Source: Tenacibaculum agarivorans
GTDB lineage: Bacteria > Bacteroidota > Bacteroidia > Flavobacteriales > Flavobacteriaceae
Length of the DNA stretch: 64,000 bases
Direction of reading: 5' to 3'
Assembly (NCBI RefSeq): GCF_001936575.1
Contig: NZ_MSMP01000008.1
Coordinates: 124,001-188,000 of the forward strand
The notes under the pieces are model-generated. The model was not told the origin of the DNA and searched no databases. It saw only the letters and a list, made by a program, of their open reading frames with translations. The position numbers were made by a program, and so were the translations under genes. Below are positions 7,738 through 17,504 of this stretch, in pieces (the stretch's first letter is position 1; every line of letters starts with the position of its first letter).

Positions 7738-8199
7738 ATGGATCAAGACAAAGTAAGAATATTATTAGATGAAGCTCTAGACGAAAATCCATCTTTATTC
7801 CTTATAGATTTACAATTTCTTGCAAATAATAAGATAAAGGTAATCGTGGATGGTGATTCTGGAATTCCACTTAATGAGTGTATAAGAATAAGTAGGAATA
7901 TAGAGCATAATTTAGATAGAGAAGAAGAGGATTTTTCTTTGGAAGTAACCTCTCCCGATATAGCACACCCTTTAAAAGTTAAAAGGCAGTACAATAAAAA
8001 TGTAAATAGAACTTTAAAGGTTAAAACAAATGATGAAGAATTTGAAGGTATATTGTCAGAAGTTAATGAAGACAATATTACTTTAAAATGGAAAGCAAGA
8101 GAGCCTAAACCTGTAGGGAAAGGTAAACATACAGTAGAGAAAGAAGCGGTAATACCGTTTGTAGATATTAAAGAAGCAAAAGTGAAGATTATATTTTAA
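7738..8199 (+). CDS. rimP: Ribosome maturation factor RimP
   Basis: This 153-residue protein has the two RimP domains. The N-terminal alpha/beta part contains FLIDLQFLANNKIKVIVDGDSGIPLNECIRIS-type sequence and the family motif LEVTSPDIAHPLK near residues 70-80. The C-terminal Sm-like barrel includes FEGILSEVNEDNITLKW. RimP helps assemble the 30S ribosomal subunit in the cytoplasm. Gene order rimP-nusA-infB is conserved across bacteria and supports the call. The start at 7738 follows the leader hairpin. nusA begins 10 bp after the stop codon. Confidence 0.95.
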   Translation: MDQDKVRILLDEALDENPSLFLIDLQFLANNKIKVIVDGDSGIPLNECIRISRNIEHNLDREEEDFSLEVTSPDIAHPLKVKRQYNKNVNRTLKVKTNDEEFEGILSEVNEDNITLKWKAREPKPVGKGKHTVEKEAVIPFVDIKEAKVKIIF

Positions 8200-8209
8200 C
8201 AGCAAGAAA

Positions 8210-9466
8210 ATGGAAAACATTGCATTAATTGAGTCATTTTCAGATTTTAAAGATAATAAAAGTATAGACAGGGTAACACTAATGTCTATCTTAGAGGAAG
8301 TGTTCAGGTCAGCCCTTAAACGTAAATATGGTTCTGATGATAACTTTGATATTATCATCAACCCAGATAAAGGGGATTTAGAAATTTGGAGAAATAGAAT
8401 TGTAGTAGCAGACGGAGATGTTGAAGATCCAAATGAAGAAATAGAACTAACGGAAGCGAGAAGAATTGAACCTGACTTTGAAATCGGAGAAGATGTTTCT
8501 GAAGAAGTGAAGCTTATCGATTTAGGAAGAAGAGCTATTCTTGCGTTAAGACAAAACTTAATATCTAAAATACACGAGCACGATAGTACTAATGTATTTA
8601 AGCAATTTAAAGATTTAGAGGGCGAAATTTACAGTGCTGAAGTTCATCATATTCGTCATAATGCTGTTATTTTGTTAGATGACGAAGGAAATGAAATAGT
8701 ACTACCGAAAAATGAACAAATCCGATCTGATTTCTTTAGAAAAGGAGATTCAGTAAGAGGAGTGATTAAAAAGGTAGAATTAAAAGGTAACAAGCCTGCG
8801 ATTATTTTATCAAGAACAGCGCCAGCTTTCTTAGTTAAATTATTTGAGCAAGAGATTCCTGAAGTTTTTGATGGTTTAATTACTATAGAAGGAGTGGCTA
8901 GAATACCAGGAGATAAAGCAAAAATAGCTGTAGATTCGTATGATGATAGAATTGACCCTGTTGGAGCTTGTGTAGGAGTTAAAGGTTCTCGTATCCATGG
9001 AATTGTTCGTGAATTAGGTAATGAAAACATTGATGTAATCAATTTTACAAAGAATGAACAACTATTTATATCTAGAGCATTAAGCCCAGCAAAAGTAACT
9101 TCAGTAGAAATTATTAAATTCGACGAAGAAAAGAATGGTAAGAAAGGACGAGTGAATGTATTATTAAAACCAGAAGAAGTATCAAAAGCAATTGGTAGAT
9201 CAGGAGTTAATATTCGTTTAGCAAGTCAACTTACAGGATATGAAATCGATGTTCAAAGAGAAGGACTTGAAGAAGAAGATGTAGAGTTAACAGAATTCTC
9301 TGATGAAATTGAAGCATGGGTAATAGAAGAGTTTAAGAAAATTGGACTTGATACTGCTAAAAGTGTACTAGAAAAAGATGTATCTGAACTTGTAAAGAGA
9401 ACAGATTTAGAAGAAGAAACAATAGTAGATGTTCAACGAATTTTAAGAGAAGAATTCGAGGAATAA
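8210..9466 (+). CDS. nusA: Transcription termination/antitermination factor NusA
   Basis: The 418-residue protein binds RNA polymerase and nascent RNA to control pausing, termination and antitermination. The N-terminal RNA-polymerase-binding domain covers about residues 1-130. An S1 domain follows at about 138-205 (GEIYSAEVHHIRHNAVILL). Two KH domains come next, with DPVGACVGVKGSRIHGIVREL near residue 250 and VSKAIGRSGVNIRLASQLTGYEIDV-type sequence near 325. The C-terminal acidic repeats of the E. coli protein are absent; only about 70 residues remain after KH2. It is the second gene of the operon and may act on the operon's own leader hairpin. Confidence 0.95.
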   Translation: MENIALIESFSDFKDNKSIDRVTLMSILEEVFRSALKRKYGSDDNFDIIINPDKGDLEIWRNRIVVADGDVEDPNEEIELTEARRIEPDFEIGEDVSEEVKLIDLGRRAILALRQNLISKIHEHDSTNVFKQFKDLEGEIYSAEVHHIRHNAVILLDDEGNEIVLPKNEQIRSDFFRKGDSVRGVIKKVELKGNKPAIILSRTAPAFLVKLFEQEIPEVFDGLITIEGVARIPGDKAKIAVDSYDDRIDPVGACVGVKGSRIHGIVRELGNENIDVINFTKNEQLFISRALSPAKVTSVEIIKFDEEKNGKKGRVNVLLKPEEVSKAIGRSGVNIRLASQLTGYEIDVQREGLEEEDVELTEFSDEIEAWVIEEFKKIGLDTAKSVLEKDVSELVKRTDLEEETIVDVQRILREEFEE

Positions 9467-9556
9467 CATAAATATAAAGGTTGCCGATACCTTAAAAATC
9501 GGAATATGTCTTCAAATTAAATAAAGGCATATTAATATTAAGTATAATAACTATAT

Positions 9557-12424
9557 ATGGCTGAAGCTAAAACATTAAGACTAAACAGAGTTTTAAGAGA
9601 ATTAAACATCTCTTTAGATAGAGCAGTGGAGCACTTGGCTAAAAGTGGTCATGAAATTGAGGCACGTCCTACAACTAAAATTTCTGACACTGAATACCAA
9701 ATTCTACTCGATGGTTTCCAAACGGACAAATCTAAAAGAGTGGCTTCTCAAGAAGTAAGCGAAGAAAAGCGAAAGGAGAAAGAGCAGATTCGTAAAAGAT
9801 TAGAAGCAGAACAAGAAGCTAAACGTTTACAAGAAGAAGTAAAGAAACAAGAAGTTTTAAAAGCTAAAGCTGCAAAACCTCAACTAAAAACTGTTGGTAA
9901 AATTGATATTAATACATCTAAACCAGTAGTTGAAAAACAGGAAAAAAGCACACCTCCACCACCTAAAGAGGAAAAACCTGTTGAAGTTAAAGTTGAGAAA
10001 AAAGAAGTTCCTAAGCAAGAAAAGCCCAAGGAAGTACCAGCTCCTAAAGAACCTCAAAAGCCAAAAGAAAAACCAGTTGAAGTAAAGAAAACTGAGCCTA
10101 AGAAATTTGAGCCTAAGAAAATAGAAGTTCAAAAACCAGAAGCTAAGAAAAAACCAGTTGTTAAGGAGATTACTCCTGAAAATGCTGAAAAGATAAAGAC
10201 AAAATATCAAAAGCTTGATGGTCCTAAAATGACAGGTCAGAAAATTGATTTAAAGCAATTCGAACGACCTAAAAAGAAAAAGCCTGAAGCTAAGCAAGAC
10301 AACAACGATAAGAAAAAGCGCAAGAGAATCACCAAACCTGGCACTGGAAACAATAACCAGCAAGGTAACAACAATAATAATAACCGAGGAGGTCAAGGAA
10401 ATAACCGTGGCGGACAAGGTAATAACCGAGGAGGTCAAGGTAACAATCGTGGAGGACAAGGTGGAAACCGAAGAGGAAATCAACGTGGTAGAGGAAGAAG
10501 ACCAGAGGTTAAGAAGGAAGAGCTTACAGAAGCAGAAATCCAAAAACAAGTAAGAGAAACTCTTGAAAAACTTCAAGGGAAATCTAATAAAGGTAAAGGA
10601 GCTAAGTATCGTAGAGAGAAGAGAGATCAACACCGTCAACAAGCTGAAGCAGAAATGCAAGCAGCACAAGAGAAAGTACTTAAAGTTACTGAGTTTGTAA
10701 CAGTAAGTGAGGTGGCGACTATGATGGATAAGCCAGTTACAGATATTATTTCTGCATGTATGATGTTAGGAATGATGGTAACTATGAACCAACGTTTAGA
10801 TGCTGAAACATTACAAATTGTAGCTGAAGAATTTAACTATAAAGTAGAATTTGTTGGTGCTGAAGTTGAAGAGTCAATTGAAGAAGTTGAAGATAAGCCA
10901 GAAGATTTATTACCTAGAGCTCCAATTATTACAGTAATGGGACACGTAGATCATGGTAAAACATCTTTATTAGATTATGTTCGTAAAGCTAATGTAATTG
11001 CAGGTGAGAGTGGAGGAATTACTCAACATATTGGAGCCTATAGTGTAACATTAGAAGACGGACAAAAAATAGCGTTTTTAGATACACCAGGTCACGAAGC
11101 CTTTACAGCAATGCGTGCACGTGGTGCTCAGGTAACGGATTTAGTAATTATTGTAATTGCTGCAGATGATGATGTGATGCCACAAACTAAAGAAGCAATT
11201 TCACATGCACAAGCAGCCAATGTACCAATAGTATTTGCAATTAATAAGGTAGATAAGCCAAATGCAAATCCTGATAATATTAAAACACAATTATCTACTA
11301 TGAATTTATTAGTAGAAGATTGGGGTGGAGATATTCAATCACAAGAAATTTCTGCTAAAACAGGGCAAGGAATAGACGAATTATTAGAAAAAGTATTATT
11401 AGAAGCTGAGGTATTAGAGCTTAAAGCAAATCCTGATAAAAACGCGATAGGTACTGTAGTAGAGGCACAATTAGATAAAGGTAGAGGATATGTTTCTACG
11501 ATTTTAGTACAAGCAGGAACATTAAAAATTGGTGATTACTTATTAGCTGGAAAGCATAGTGGTAAAGTAAGAGCAATGTTCGATGAGCGTGGTAACAAAG
11601 TTAAAGTCGCTGGACCATCAACACCTGTATCTATTTTAGGTTTAGACGGAGCACCACAAGCAGGTGATAAGTTTAATGTATTTGAAGATGAGAGAGAAGC
11701 AAAACAAATTGCAGCTAAACGTTCTCAGTTACAACGTGAGCAATCTGTTAGAACTCAGAAAACACTAACACTTGATGAGATTGGACGTCGTATCGCATTA
11801 GGAGACTTCAAAGAGTTAAATATTATCTTAAAAGGAGATGTGGATGGTTCTGTAGAAGCATTAACAGATTCTTTCCAGAAGTTGTCTACGGAAGAAATCC
11901 AAGTGAATATACTTCACAAAGGAGTTGGTGCAATTACTGAGTCTGATGTATTATTAGCTTCTGCTTCAGATGCAATCATTATTGGATTTAATGTACGTCC
12001 TCAATCTAATGCTAGAACAATAGCTGATAGAGAAGAGGTAGATATTAGAACATACTCAATTATCTATGATGCAATTAATGATCTGAAAGATGCAATGGAA
12101 GGAATGTTATCTCCTGAAATGAAAGAAGAGGTTATCGGTAATGTAGAAATTAGAGAAGTATATAAAATTTCTAAGATTGGAAACATTGCAGGATGTATGG
12201 TAATGAGTGGAAAAATTACCAGAGATGCTAATGTTAGAATCATTAGAGAGGGAATAGTAGTTCATGATGGTGAGTTAACTTCATTAAAACGTTTCAAAGA
12301 CGATGTAAAAGAAGTGACGAAAGGTTATGATTGTGGATTACAAATTAAAGGTTATAACGATATCAAAGTTGATGATGTTATAGAAGTGTATATCGAAGTA
12401 GCTGTTAAGAAAAAGCTGAAATAG
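9557..12424 (+). CDS. infB: Translation initiation factor IF-2
   Basis: The 955-residue GTPase brings initiator tRNA to the 30S subunit and promotes subunit joining. The N-terminal IF2_N helix domain starts at residue 5. A long charged linker rich in Lys, Glu and Pro covers about 60-260. It is followed by a low-complexity stretch at about 270-315 built on repeats of GGQGNNR. The G domain has GHVDHGKT at 462-469, DTPGHE near 509 and NKVD near 565. The beta-barrel and C-terminal initiator tRNA-binding domains follow. The 90-bp gap after nusA is the largest in the operon. A strong terminator lies 27 bp after the stop. Confidence 0.97.
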   Translation: MAEAKTLRLNRVLRELNISLDRAVEHLAKSGHEIEARPTTKISDTEYQILLDGFQTDKSKRVASQEVSEEKRKEKEQIRKRLEAEQEAKRLQEEVKKQEVLKAKAAKPQLKTVGKIDINTSKPVVEKQEKSTPPPPKEEKPVEVKVEKKEVPKQEKPKEVPAPKEPQKPKEKPVEVKKTEPKKFEPKKIEVQKPEAKKKPVVKEITPENAEKIKTKYQKLDGPKMTGQKIDLKQFERPKKKKPEAKQDNNDKKKRKRITKPGTGNNNQQGNNNNNNRGGQGNNRGGQGNNRGGQGNNRGGQGGNRRGNQRGRGRRPEVKKEELTEAEIQKQVRETLEKLQGKSNKGKGAKYRREKRDQHRQQAEAEMQAAQEKVLKVTEFVTVSEVATMMDKPVTDIISACMMLGMMVTMNQRLDAETLQIVAEEFNYKVEFVGAEVEESIEEVEDKPEDLLPRAPIITVMGHVDHGKTSLLDYVRKANVIAGESGGITQHIGAYSVTLEDGQKIAFLDTPGHEAFTAMRARGAQVTDLVIIVIAADDDVMPQTKEAISHAQAANVPIVFAINKVDKPNANPDNIKTQLSTMNLLVEDWGGDIQSQEISAKTGQGIDELLEKVLLEAEVLELKANPDKNAIGTVVEAQLDKGRGYVSTILVQAGTLKIGDYLLAGKHSGKVRAMFDERGNKVKVAGPSTPVSILGLDGAPQAGDKFNVFEDEREAKQIAAKRSQLQREQSVRTQKTLTLDEIGRRIALGDFKELNIILKGDVDGSVEALTDSFQKLSTEEIQVNILHKGVGAITESDVLLASASDAIIIGFNVRPQSNARTIADREEVDIRTYSIIYDAINDLKDAMEGMLSPEMKEEVIGNVEIREVYKISKIGNIAGCMVMSGKITRDANVRIIREGIVVHDGELTSLKRFKDDVKEVTKGYDCGLQIKGYNDIKVDDVIEVYIEVAVKKKLK

Positions 12425-12446
12425 CTGAAATAAAATTCATAAAATT

Positions 12447-12483
12447 AAAAGCCTATTAACTTTAGTTAGTAGGCTTTTTTTTG
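12447..12483 (+). terminator. Terminator of the rimP-nusA-infB operon
   Basis: GCCTATTAAC (12451-12460) pairs with GTTAGTAGGC (12465-12474), with one G-T pair and a TTTA loop, and is followed by eight T. An A-run upstream extends the stem. Confidence 0.85.
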
Positions 12484-12686
12484 TTTTTATACTTGGTTGA
12501 TTGTTAGTGTTTTAAAGTATTTGTGTGGTATTAAAATAACATTTTATGATATTATTTTTTTATTTAACACTTTAGCACTTTAACACAATTTTTAGATTCT
12601 TTTTTCGATGTAAATAAAATATTGGCGAATATAAGTTACAACCTATCGATTATGAATTAGATATTATTTCTCCCTCTTATATTCTC

Positions 12687-12694
12687 TAGTTTTG
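12687..12694 (+). promoter_or_regulatory. Putative -7 element of the 24-kb exported-protein operon
   Basis: TAGTTTTG matches TAnnTTTG and lies 26 nt before the ATG at 12721. No good -33 box is seen at the usual distance. The rest of the 12484-12720 gap shows no coding sequence. Confidence 0.4.
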
Positions 12695-12720
12695 AATCAA
12701 CATCAACCAACATAAATTTT

Positions 12721-15700
12721 ATGAAAAGGATATTCCTATTTACTTTTTTGTATGTTTATACTGTTTCCTTTGGAGCTACAATTTATCCAAAAGATTCTTT
12801 ACATGCAATCCCTGAAAAGGTTAATAATCTATATCGAGTTTCTTCAACTATAGCAGAGAATCAAAAGTTTTCATGGGAAAATATTTATAAATGGTACCCT
12901 GTTACAACTACAATAATTAATGATAGAGATAAAGCTTCAAGTTCTTTTAAAGTAATAGAAGAACATGAATCTTGGGTGGATACCTTTTCTAATGAAGATA
13001 TTCAAGAACTACCAGTAGGTGTAAAATATACCAAAGGAAATATTCAGTATGCTATTGGAATCACACATGCGAATATTTATAAGAATTATACAGAACTAAC
13101 AGTATTTGCTCGAGTTCGTTTACCACAAACCAATCAAAATGGAATTCCTGTAGAACTTTTTTTTGGAGCTAATAATGTGAAATTATCGCATCAAGGAGGA
13201 ATTATTGGTGATGCAAATTTAGTTTTGTTGGGAGATATGCATATTCCATTAAATTCAGGCAAATGGATGCTTACTTTAAATGGTGGTTTCGATTATAAAT
13301 CTGGGAAAACTGAAAATAAAACTTATGTAACCATTACATGTGATGGTATTAAAGAGTTGGCTATTGAAGGAGAAGTTGAGTTTTCTAGAAGTTTAATTCT
13401 TCCTGTAGAGCGTGATGGAAAAGTTAATGAAACCAAAACTCAGGTTACTAAAAACATAGAAACAGAAAATGGAACACAATCAGTTCAAGTTCCCTATCGA
13501 GTAAAGGGAGGATTTAAAGTAATTGCTTCTGATTGGAACGATTTATTAGTTGGAATTAACCTACAACCCTTTGTACTCGCTAAAAAAAGGAATCAAAAGA
13601 ATTATGAAGGGAATTTTCAGTTTCATGTTAATGAAGCAGTTTTAGATTTTAGTGATTTAAGAAACGATACAAAAGTAGTATTTCCAAAAAGCTATCAAGA
13701 AAAAGGATTATTACTCCCTGCAGAGGAAACTTGGAGGGGGGTCTATATAAATACAATAGAAGTACGTCTTCCTAAAGAATTTAAAACGTCTGAAAGCATT
13801 TCTCAAAATAAACGAATAGGCTTTGGAGCACATCATTTATTATTAGATAATTATGGTGTATCGGGATCTTTTTATGCAGAGAATATTTTTTCAATAGATA
13901 AAGGAAGAACTAATAAAGAAAAAGCGTGGGCATATTCTTTAGACAGAATAGAAGTAACGTTAGATGCAAACAAGTTAAAAAAGGCTTCTTTTAATGGGAA
14001 GATACAATTACCAGTTTCTAAAAACGATAAAAGAGTAGGTTTAAATTACAAAGGATTAATTTCTGATGAAGAATACTCGCTTACAGTTAGTAACGACTCT
14101 GTAGTTGATTTTAATCTTTGGAAAGCAAAAGGAGAATTATTACCCAATAGCGCAATAGAATTAAAAGTTAAAGATGGTGAATTTAGACCTAAAGCTGTAT
14201 TACATGGTAGATTAGCAATAAGCGCAAGCCAAAAAGAAAGTCTAGAAAATGAAGGAAAAGAAATAGTAGATGCTAAAGGCAAAAAACAGTTTGTAGAGTT
14301 TAAAGGAATAGAATTTCAGAATTTAGTTTTAAAAACTGAAGGTAGAGTCTTTTCGGTAGACTATATGGGATATAAAGGGCAAAGTTTACTAGGAAATTTC
14401 CCAATTTCTATTTCTAAAATAGGAATAACAGCTAATGAAACTAATGCTAATCTGTATTTCGATATCGGGTTGAATTTAATGGGAGAGAATAATGGTTTCG
14501 CTGCCAATACTAGCCTAGCAATTATTGGATCCTTTGAAGAAAGAAACTACAAGCAACGTTGGAAATTTGAAAAGTTAAAGCTTGAAGCTATAGGATTAAA
14601 AGCTGATTTAGGAGGCTTTTCTATGGAAGGAGCTTTAAAGTTCATGAATAATGATCCTGAATATGGAGATGGTTTTGCAGCCAATTTAAAGGTAGAATTT
14701 AAATCAGGAAAAGGAATTAGGGTTAGAGCTAAAGGTATTTTTGGAAGAAAAGACTTTAGGTACTGGCAATTTGAAGCTATGGTGGATAATTTGCCACCAG
14801 GAGCAGGAACAGGATTAATTAATTTAGAAGGTTTTTCTGGTGGAGCATCTTACAGAATGCGTAGAACAGATTTTAGTTCTTCTTTTTCTCCCTCAGGTAT
14901 TGGCTATACTCCTGATCGAAAAGTCGGCTTAGGAGTTAAGGCTATGGTAATGTTTAATGCAATTAAAAAAGAGGTTATAAAGGGAGGTGCAGGTTTTGAA
15001 ATTGTATTTAATAGGAATGGAGGGATAAATTTCTTAGGTTTTTATGGTCAAGCAACTTTTATGGACGTAAAAATCCCAGGAATGGACAAGGTGAGTGGGT
15101 TAATGTCTAAGGTTAAAGCAAACACTGTAGCCAGAAAAAAGTTCTTAGGAGTAACCGATGAAAACGTATCTAATTCTTGGGTAGGTAGAAATTTACTAGA
15201 TAAAGCTTCAGGAGACTTTCCTCAAACACCACCAGATAAAATGGAAATTAGTGCCAAAGTAGCCATAACCTATGATTTTCAAAATAATGTACTTCATGGA
15301 GAATTAGACTCTTTTGTTAATGTCATTGGAGGTTTTGTTAAAGGAGTGGGGCCTGGAGGAAGAGCAGGTTGGGCAGTATTACATTTTGGACCAAAAGAAT
15401 GGTATGTCTATGTAGGAACACCTGAAGACCGTTTAGGCCTACAAATAGGAGTGGGACCTATACGTGTGAAAACTGGAGGATACTTTATGACAGGTTCTAA
15501 ACTCTTACCCTCACCACCACCGCCACCCTTAGTTGCTGAAATTGTTAGAGTAGATCGAAAGGAACTAGACTATATGCGTGATGAAAATGCAATTGCAAGT
15601 GGAGCAGGTTTTGCTTTCGGAACCAATATTTCTGTAGATACAGGAGATTTACGATTCTTAATTTTTTATGCAAGGTTTAGAGCAGAAGCTGGTTTTGATA

Positions 15701-17478
15701 TTATGCTAAGAAATTACGGGGAAGCAAAATGTAAAAATACAGGAAGAAGAGTAGGAGTTAATGGTTGGTATGCTAATGGACAAGCCTATGCTGCTATGCA
15801 AGGAGAATTAGGACTTAGAATTAAGTTGTTTTTTATCAAAAAGAAAATTCCAATAATAAAAGGAGCAGCCGCAGTTCTTTTACAAGCAAAAGCCCCAAAT
15901 CCAATTTGGATGCGTGGATATTTAGCAGGAGAGTTTGATTTGTTAGGAGGGTTGGTTAAAGGAGGTTTCCGATTTAAATTGAGTCTAGGGGAACAGTGTG
16001 AGTTTGATAATGGCGCTCCACTTGGAGGGTTAAAAATCATTTCTGACGTAACTCCTAAAAATGATTCTAGAGATATTGATGTATTTGCGATACCTCAAGC
16101 AAGTTTTAGTATAAAAGTAGGAGAGCCAGTTGTAATTCCTGAAGATGATGGCGATAAAACGTATAAAATTATTTTAGAACAATATAAGGTATTTCATAAA
16201 GGAAAAGAAATACCTGGAGTTATAGAATGGTCGAGACATAAGGATAGAGCAAATTTTGTATCCACTGATATCTTACCACCACATCAGCAATTAAAAGTAC
16301 AGGTAGAAGTATCATTTAAAGAAAAAATTAATGGAATTTTTAGAACCATTATGGTAGATGGTAAACCTGCTGTAGAAATAGAAGAGCGCACATTTACTAC
16401 AGGCGATGCACCAAGTAATATTCCACTACATAATATTACCTATGCGTATCCTGTACTAAATCAAAAATACTTTTTAGAAGACGAGTACAAACAAGGATAT
16501 ATTCAATTAAAAAGAGGTCAAGATTATTTATTTGATAACACACAATGGAAAAGTTCTTTAGCCTATTATGATAATGAAAAGTTAATTGCAGAAAAAACAT
16601 TTAATTACCATACGGGTGACAATATAATTACATATGATTTACCTAATGTTTCTCAAAAATCGAAATATCATATTAGTATTGTTAGCAAACCTAAAAATGG
16701 AAATAATTCATCAAATAACTCAAATAATGACGATGCTTATGAGAAAGTAGATTTAAATAATTCAGAAGGAAACTCTGTAGAAATACAAAAAATTAAATCA
16801 GCAAATATTTCCAAAGAAAGCGGGTCTATAGAACGTTTAGCCTATGATTTTGCCACCTCGGAATACAAAACGTTCAAGAAAAAAATCAATTCAATGAGAG
16901 TGAATGATTATAGATGGGGTGTAGTGTATTCTGATGTCATCTATTTGAATAATATGATAAAAAATCACGAACCATTTGATTTGGTTGACTTAAGAGGAGA
17001 TGTGTATACAAATAATAAACCTTTGGTAATAATTGAAGCTACTTTAAAAGACGATTATTTTACTAAAGATATTAATCCTCCTTTTTATGCAAAATATCCA
17101 ATGTTTGGGTATCGATTTAAAAATAGAGACGAAAATGTTCTAGGAGCTCCTCCAAAGTACGCATTACCGATAATTGAAAGTTACTTAACCAATTTAGAAT
17201 ATGATGTTAATACACATGAATTGGAAACAACATTCCCATTTCGATATAATTTAGGTTTAATCTATAAAACAGATTGGGTTGATCTACATTCACAGATAGT
17301 GAATGCACATATTGAAGGAGAGATAAAATCAAATAATCCAATACTAAACTTTTTAGATGAAGATTATCTGTTTATGAGACATGGTTTTTATGAAACTAAA
17401 CTGATATATAATTTGCCAGGAGGAAAAAAAGGCTCAGAAGCTTTATTTAGATATAAAAACCCAAACAAGTTTAGATAA
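12721..17478 (+). CDS. Large exported beta-rich protein, first gene of the TANFOR operon
   Basis: This 1585-residue protein opens with a signal peptide (MKRIFLFTFLYVYTVSFGA). I recognise no named domain. Residues 30-650 look like repeated beta-sheet units, with alternating hydrophobic residues and many short GKIQL or SGSFYAEN-like strands. Residues 650-1120 are glycine-rich (GVGPGGRAGWAVLHFGP, PVRVKTGGYFMTG-like) and could form a barrel or a long beta solenoid. A PPPPP stretch sits near residue 931. The last 450 residues include Ig-like strands and a Ser/Asn-rich linker. There is no T9SS sorting tail. It is followed 26 bp later by the fibronectin-III gene. Its size and position suggest a surface or periplasmic scaffold for the operon's products, which is inference only. 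Confidence 0.7.
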   Translation: MKRIFLFTFLYVYTVSFGATIYPKDSLHAIPEKVNNLYRVSSTIAENQKFSWENIYKWYPVTTTIINDRDKASSSFKVIEEHESWVDTFSNEDIQELPVGVKYTKGNIQYAIGITHANIYKNYTELTVFARVRLPQTNQNGIPVELFFGANNVKLSHQGGIIGDANLVLLGDMHIPLNSGKWMLTLNGGFDYKSGKTENKTYVTITCDGIKELAIEGEVEFSRSLILPVERDGKVNETKTQVTKNIETENGTQSVQVPYRVKGGFKVIASDWNDLLVGINLQPFVLAKKRNQKNYEGNFQFHVNEAVLDFSDLRNDTKVVFPKSYQEKGLLLPAEETWRGVYINTIEVRLPKEFKTSESISQNKRIGFGAHHLLLDNYGVSGSFYAENIFSIDKGRTNKEKAWAYSLDRIEVTLDANKLKKASFNGKIQLPVSKNDKRVGLNYKGLISDEEYSLTVSNDSVVDFNLWKAKGELLPNSAIELKVKDGEFRPKAVLHGRLAISASQKESLENEGKEIVDAKGKKQFVEFKGIEFQNLVLKTEGRVFSVDYMGYKGQSLLGNFPISISKIGITANETNANLYFDIGLNLMGENNGFAANTSLAIIGSFEERNYKQRWKFEKLKLEAIGLKADLGGFSMEGALKFMNNDPEYGDGFAANLKVEFKSGKGIRVRAKGIFGRKDFRYWQFEAMVDNLPPGAGTGLINLEGFSGGASYRMRRTDFSSSFSPSGIGYTPDRKVGLGVKAMVMFNAIKKEVIKGGAGFEIVFNRNGGINFLGFYGQATFMDVKIPGMDKVSGLMSKVKANTVARKKFLGVTDENVSNSWVGRNLLDKASGDFPQTPPDKMEISAKVAITYDFQNNVLHGELDSFVNVIGGFVKGVGPGGRAGWAVLHFGPKEWYVYVGTPEDRLGLQIGVGPIRVKTGGYFMTGSKLLPSPPPPPLVAEIVRVDRKELDYMRDENAIASGAGFAFGTNISVDTGDLRFLIFYARFRAEAGFDIMLRNYGEAKCKNTGRRVGVNGWYANGQAYAAMQGELGLRIKLFFIKKKIPIIKGAAAVLLQAKAPNPIWMRGYLAGEFDLLGGLVKGGFRFKLSLGEQCEFDNGAPLGGLKIISDVTPKNDSRDIDVFAIPQASFSIKVGEPVVIPEDDGDKTYKIILEQYKVFHKGKEIPGVIEWSRHKDRANFVSTDILPPHQQLKVQVEVSFKEKINGIFRTIMVDGKPAVEIEERTFTTGDAPSNIPLHNITYAYPVLNQKYFLEDEYKQGYIQLKRGQDYLFDNTQWKSSLAYYDNEKLIAEKTFNYHTGDNIITYDLPNVSQKSKYHISIVSKPKNGNNSSNNSNNDDAYEKVDLNNSEGNSVEIQKIKSANISKESGSIERLAYDFATSEYKTFKKKINSMRVNDYRWGVVYSDVIYLNNMIKNHEPFDLVDLRGDVYTNNKPLVIIEATLKDDYFTKDINPPFYAKYPMFGYRFKNRDENVLGAPPKYALPIIESYLTNLEYDVNTHELETTFPFRYNLGLIYKTDWVDLHSQIVNAHIEGEIKSNNPILNFLDEDYLFMRHGFYETKLIYNLPGGKKGSEALFRYKNPNKFR

Positions 17479-17504
17479 AATATAACTCCCTATTTAATTG
17501 TATT

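Noticed and set aside
9467..9556. Short CCGAT/ATCGG stem between nusA and infB
   Set aside because: The stem is only 5 bp with no T-run. It is too weak to call a terminator or regulatory element.
10386..10470. Tandem repeats resembling a small repeat array
   Set aside because: They encode the GGQGNNR low-complexity repeats within IF-2. There are no unique spacers, so this is not a CRISPR array.
9884..10669. Two minus-strand ORFs opposite infB (108 and 139 codons)
   Set aside because: They are antisense to the Lys/Glu/Pro and Gly/Asn-rich linker of IF-2; their Phe/Leu or Ser/Thr-rich composition is a product of that bias.
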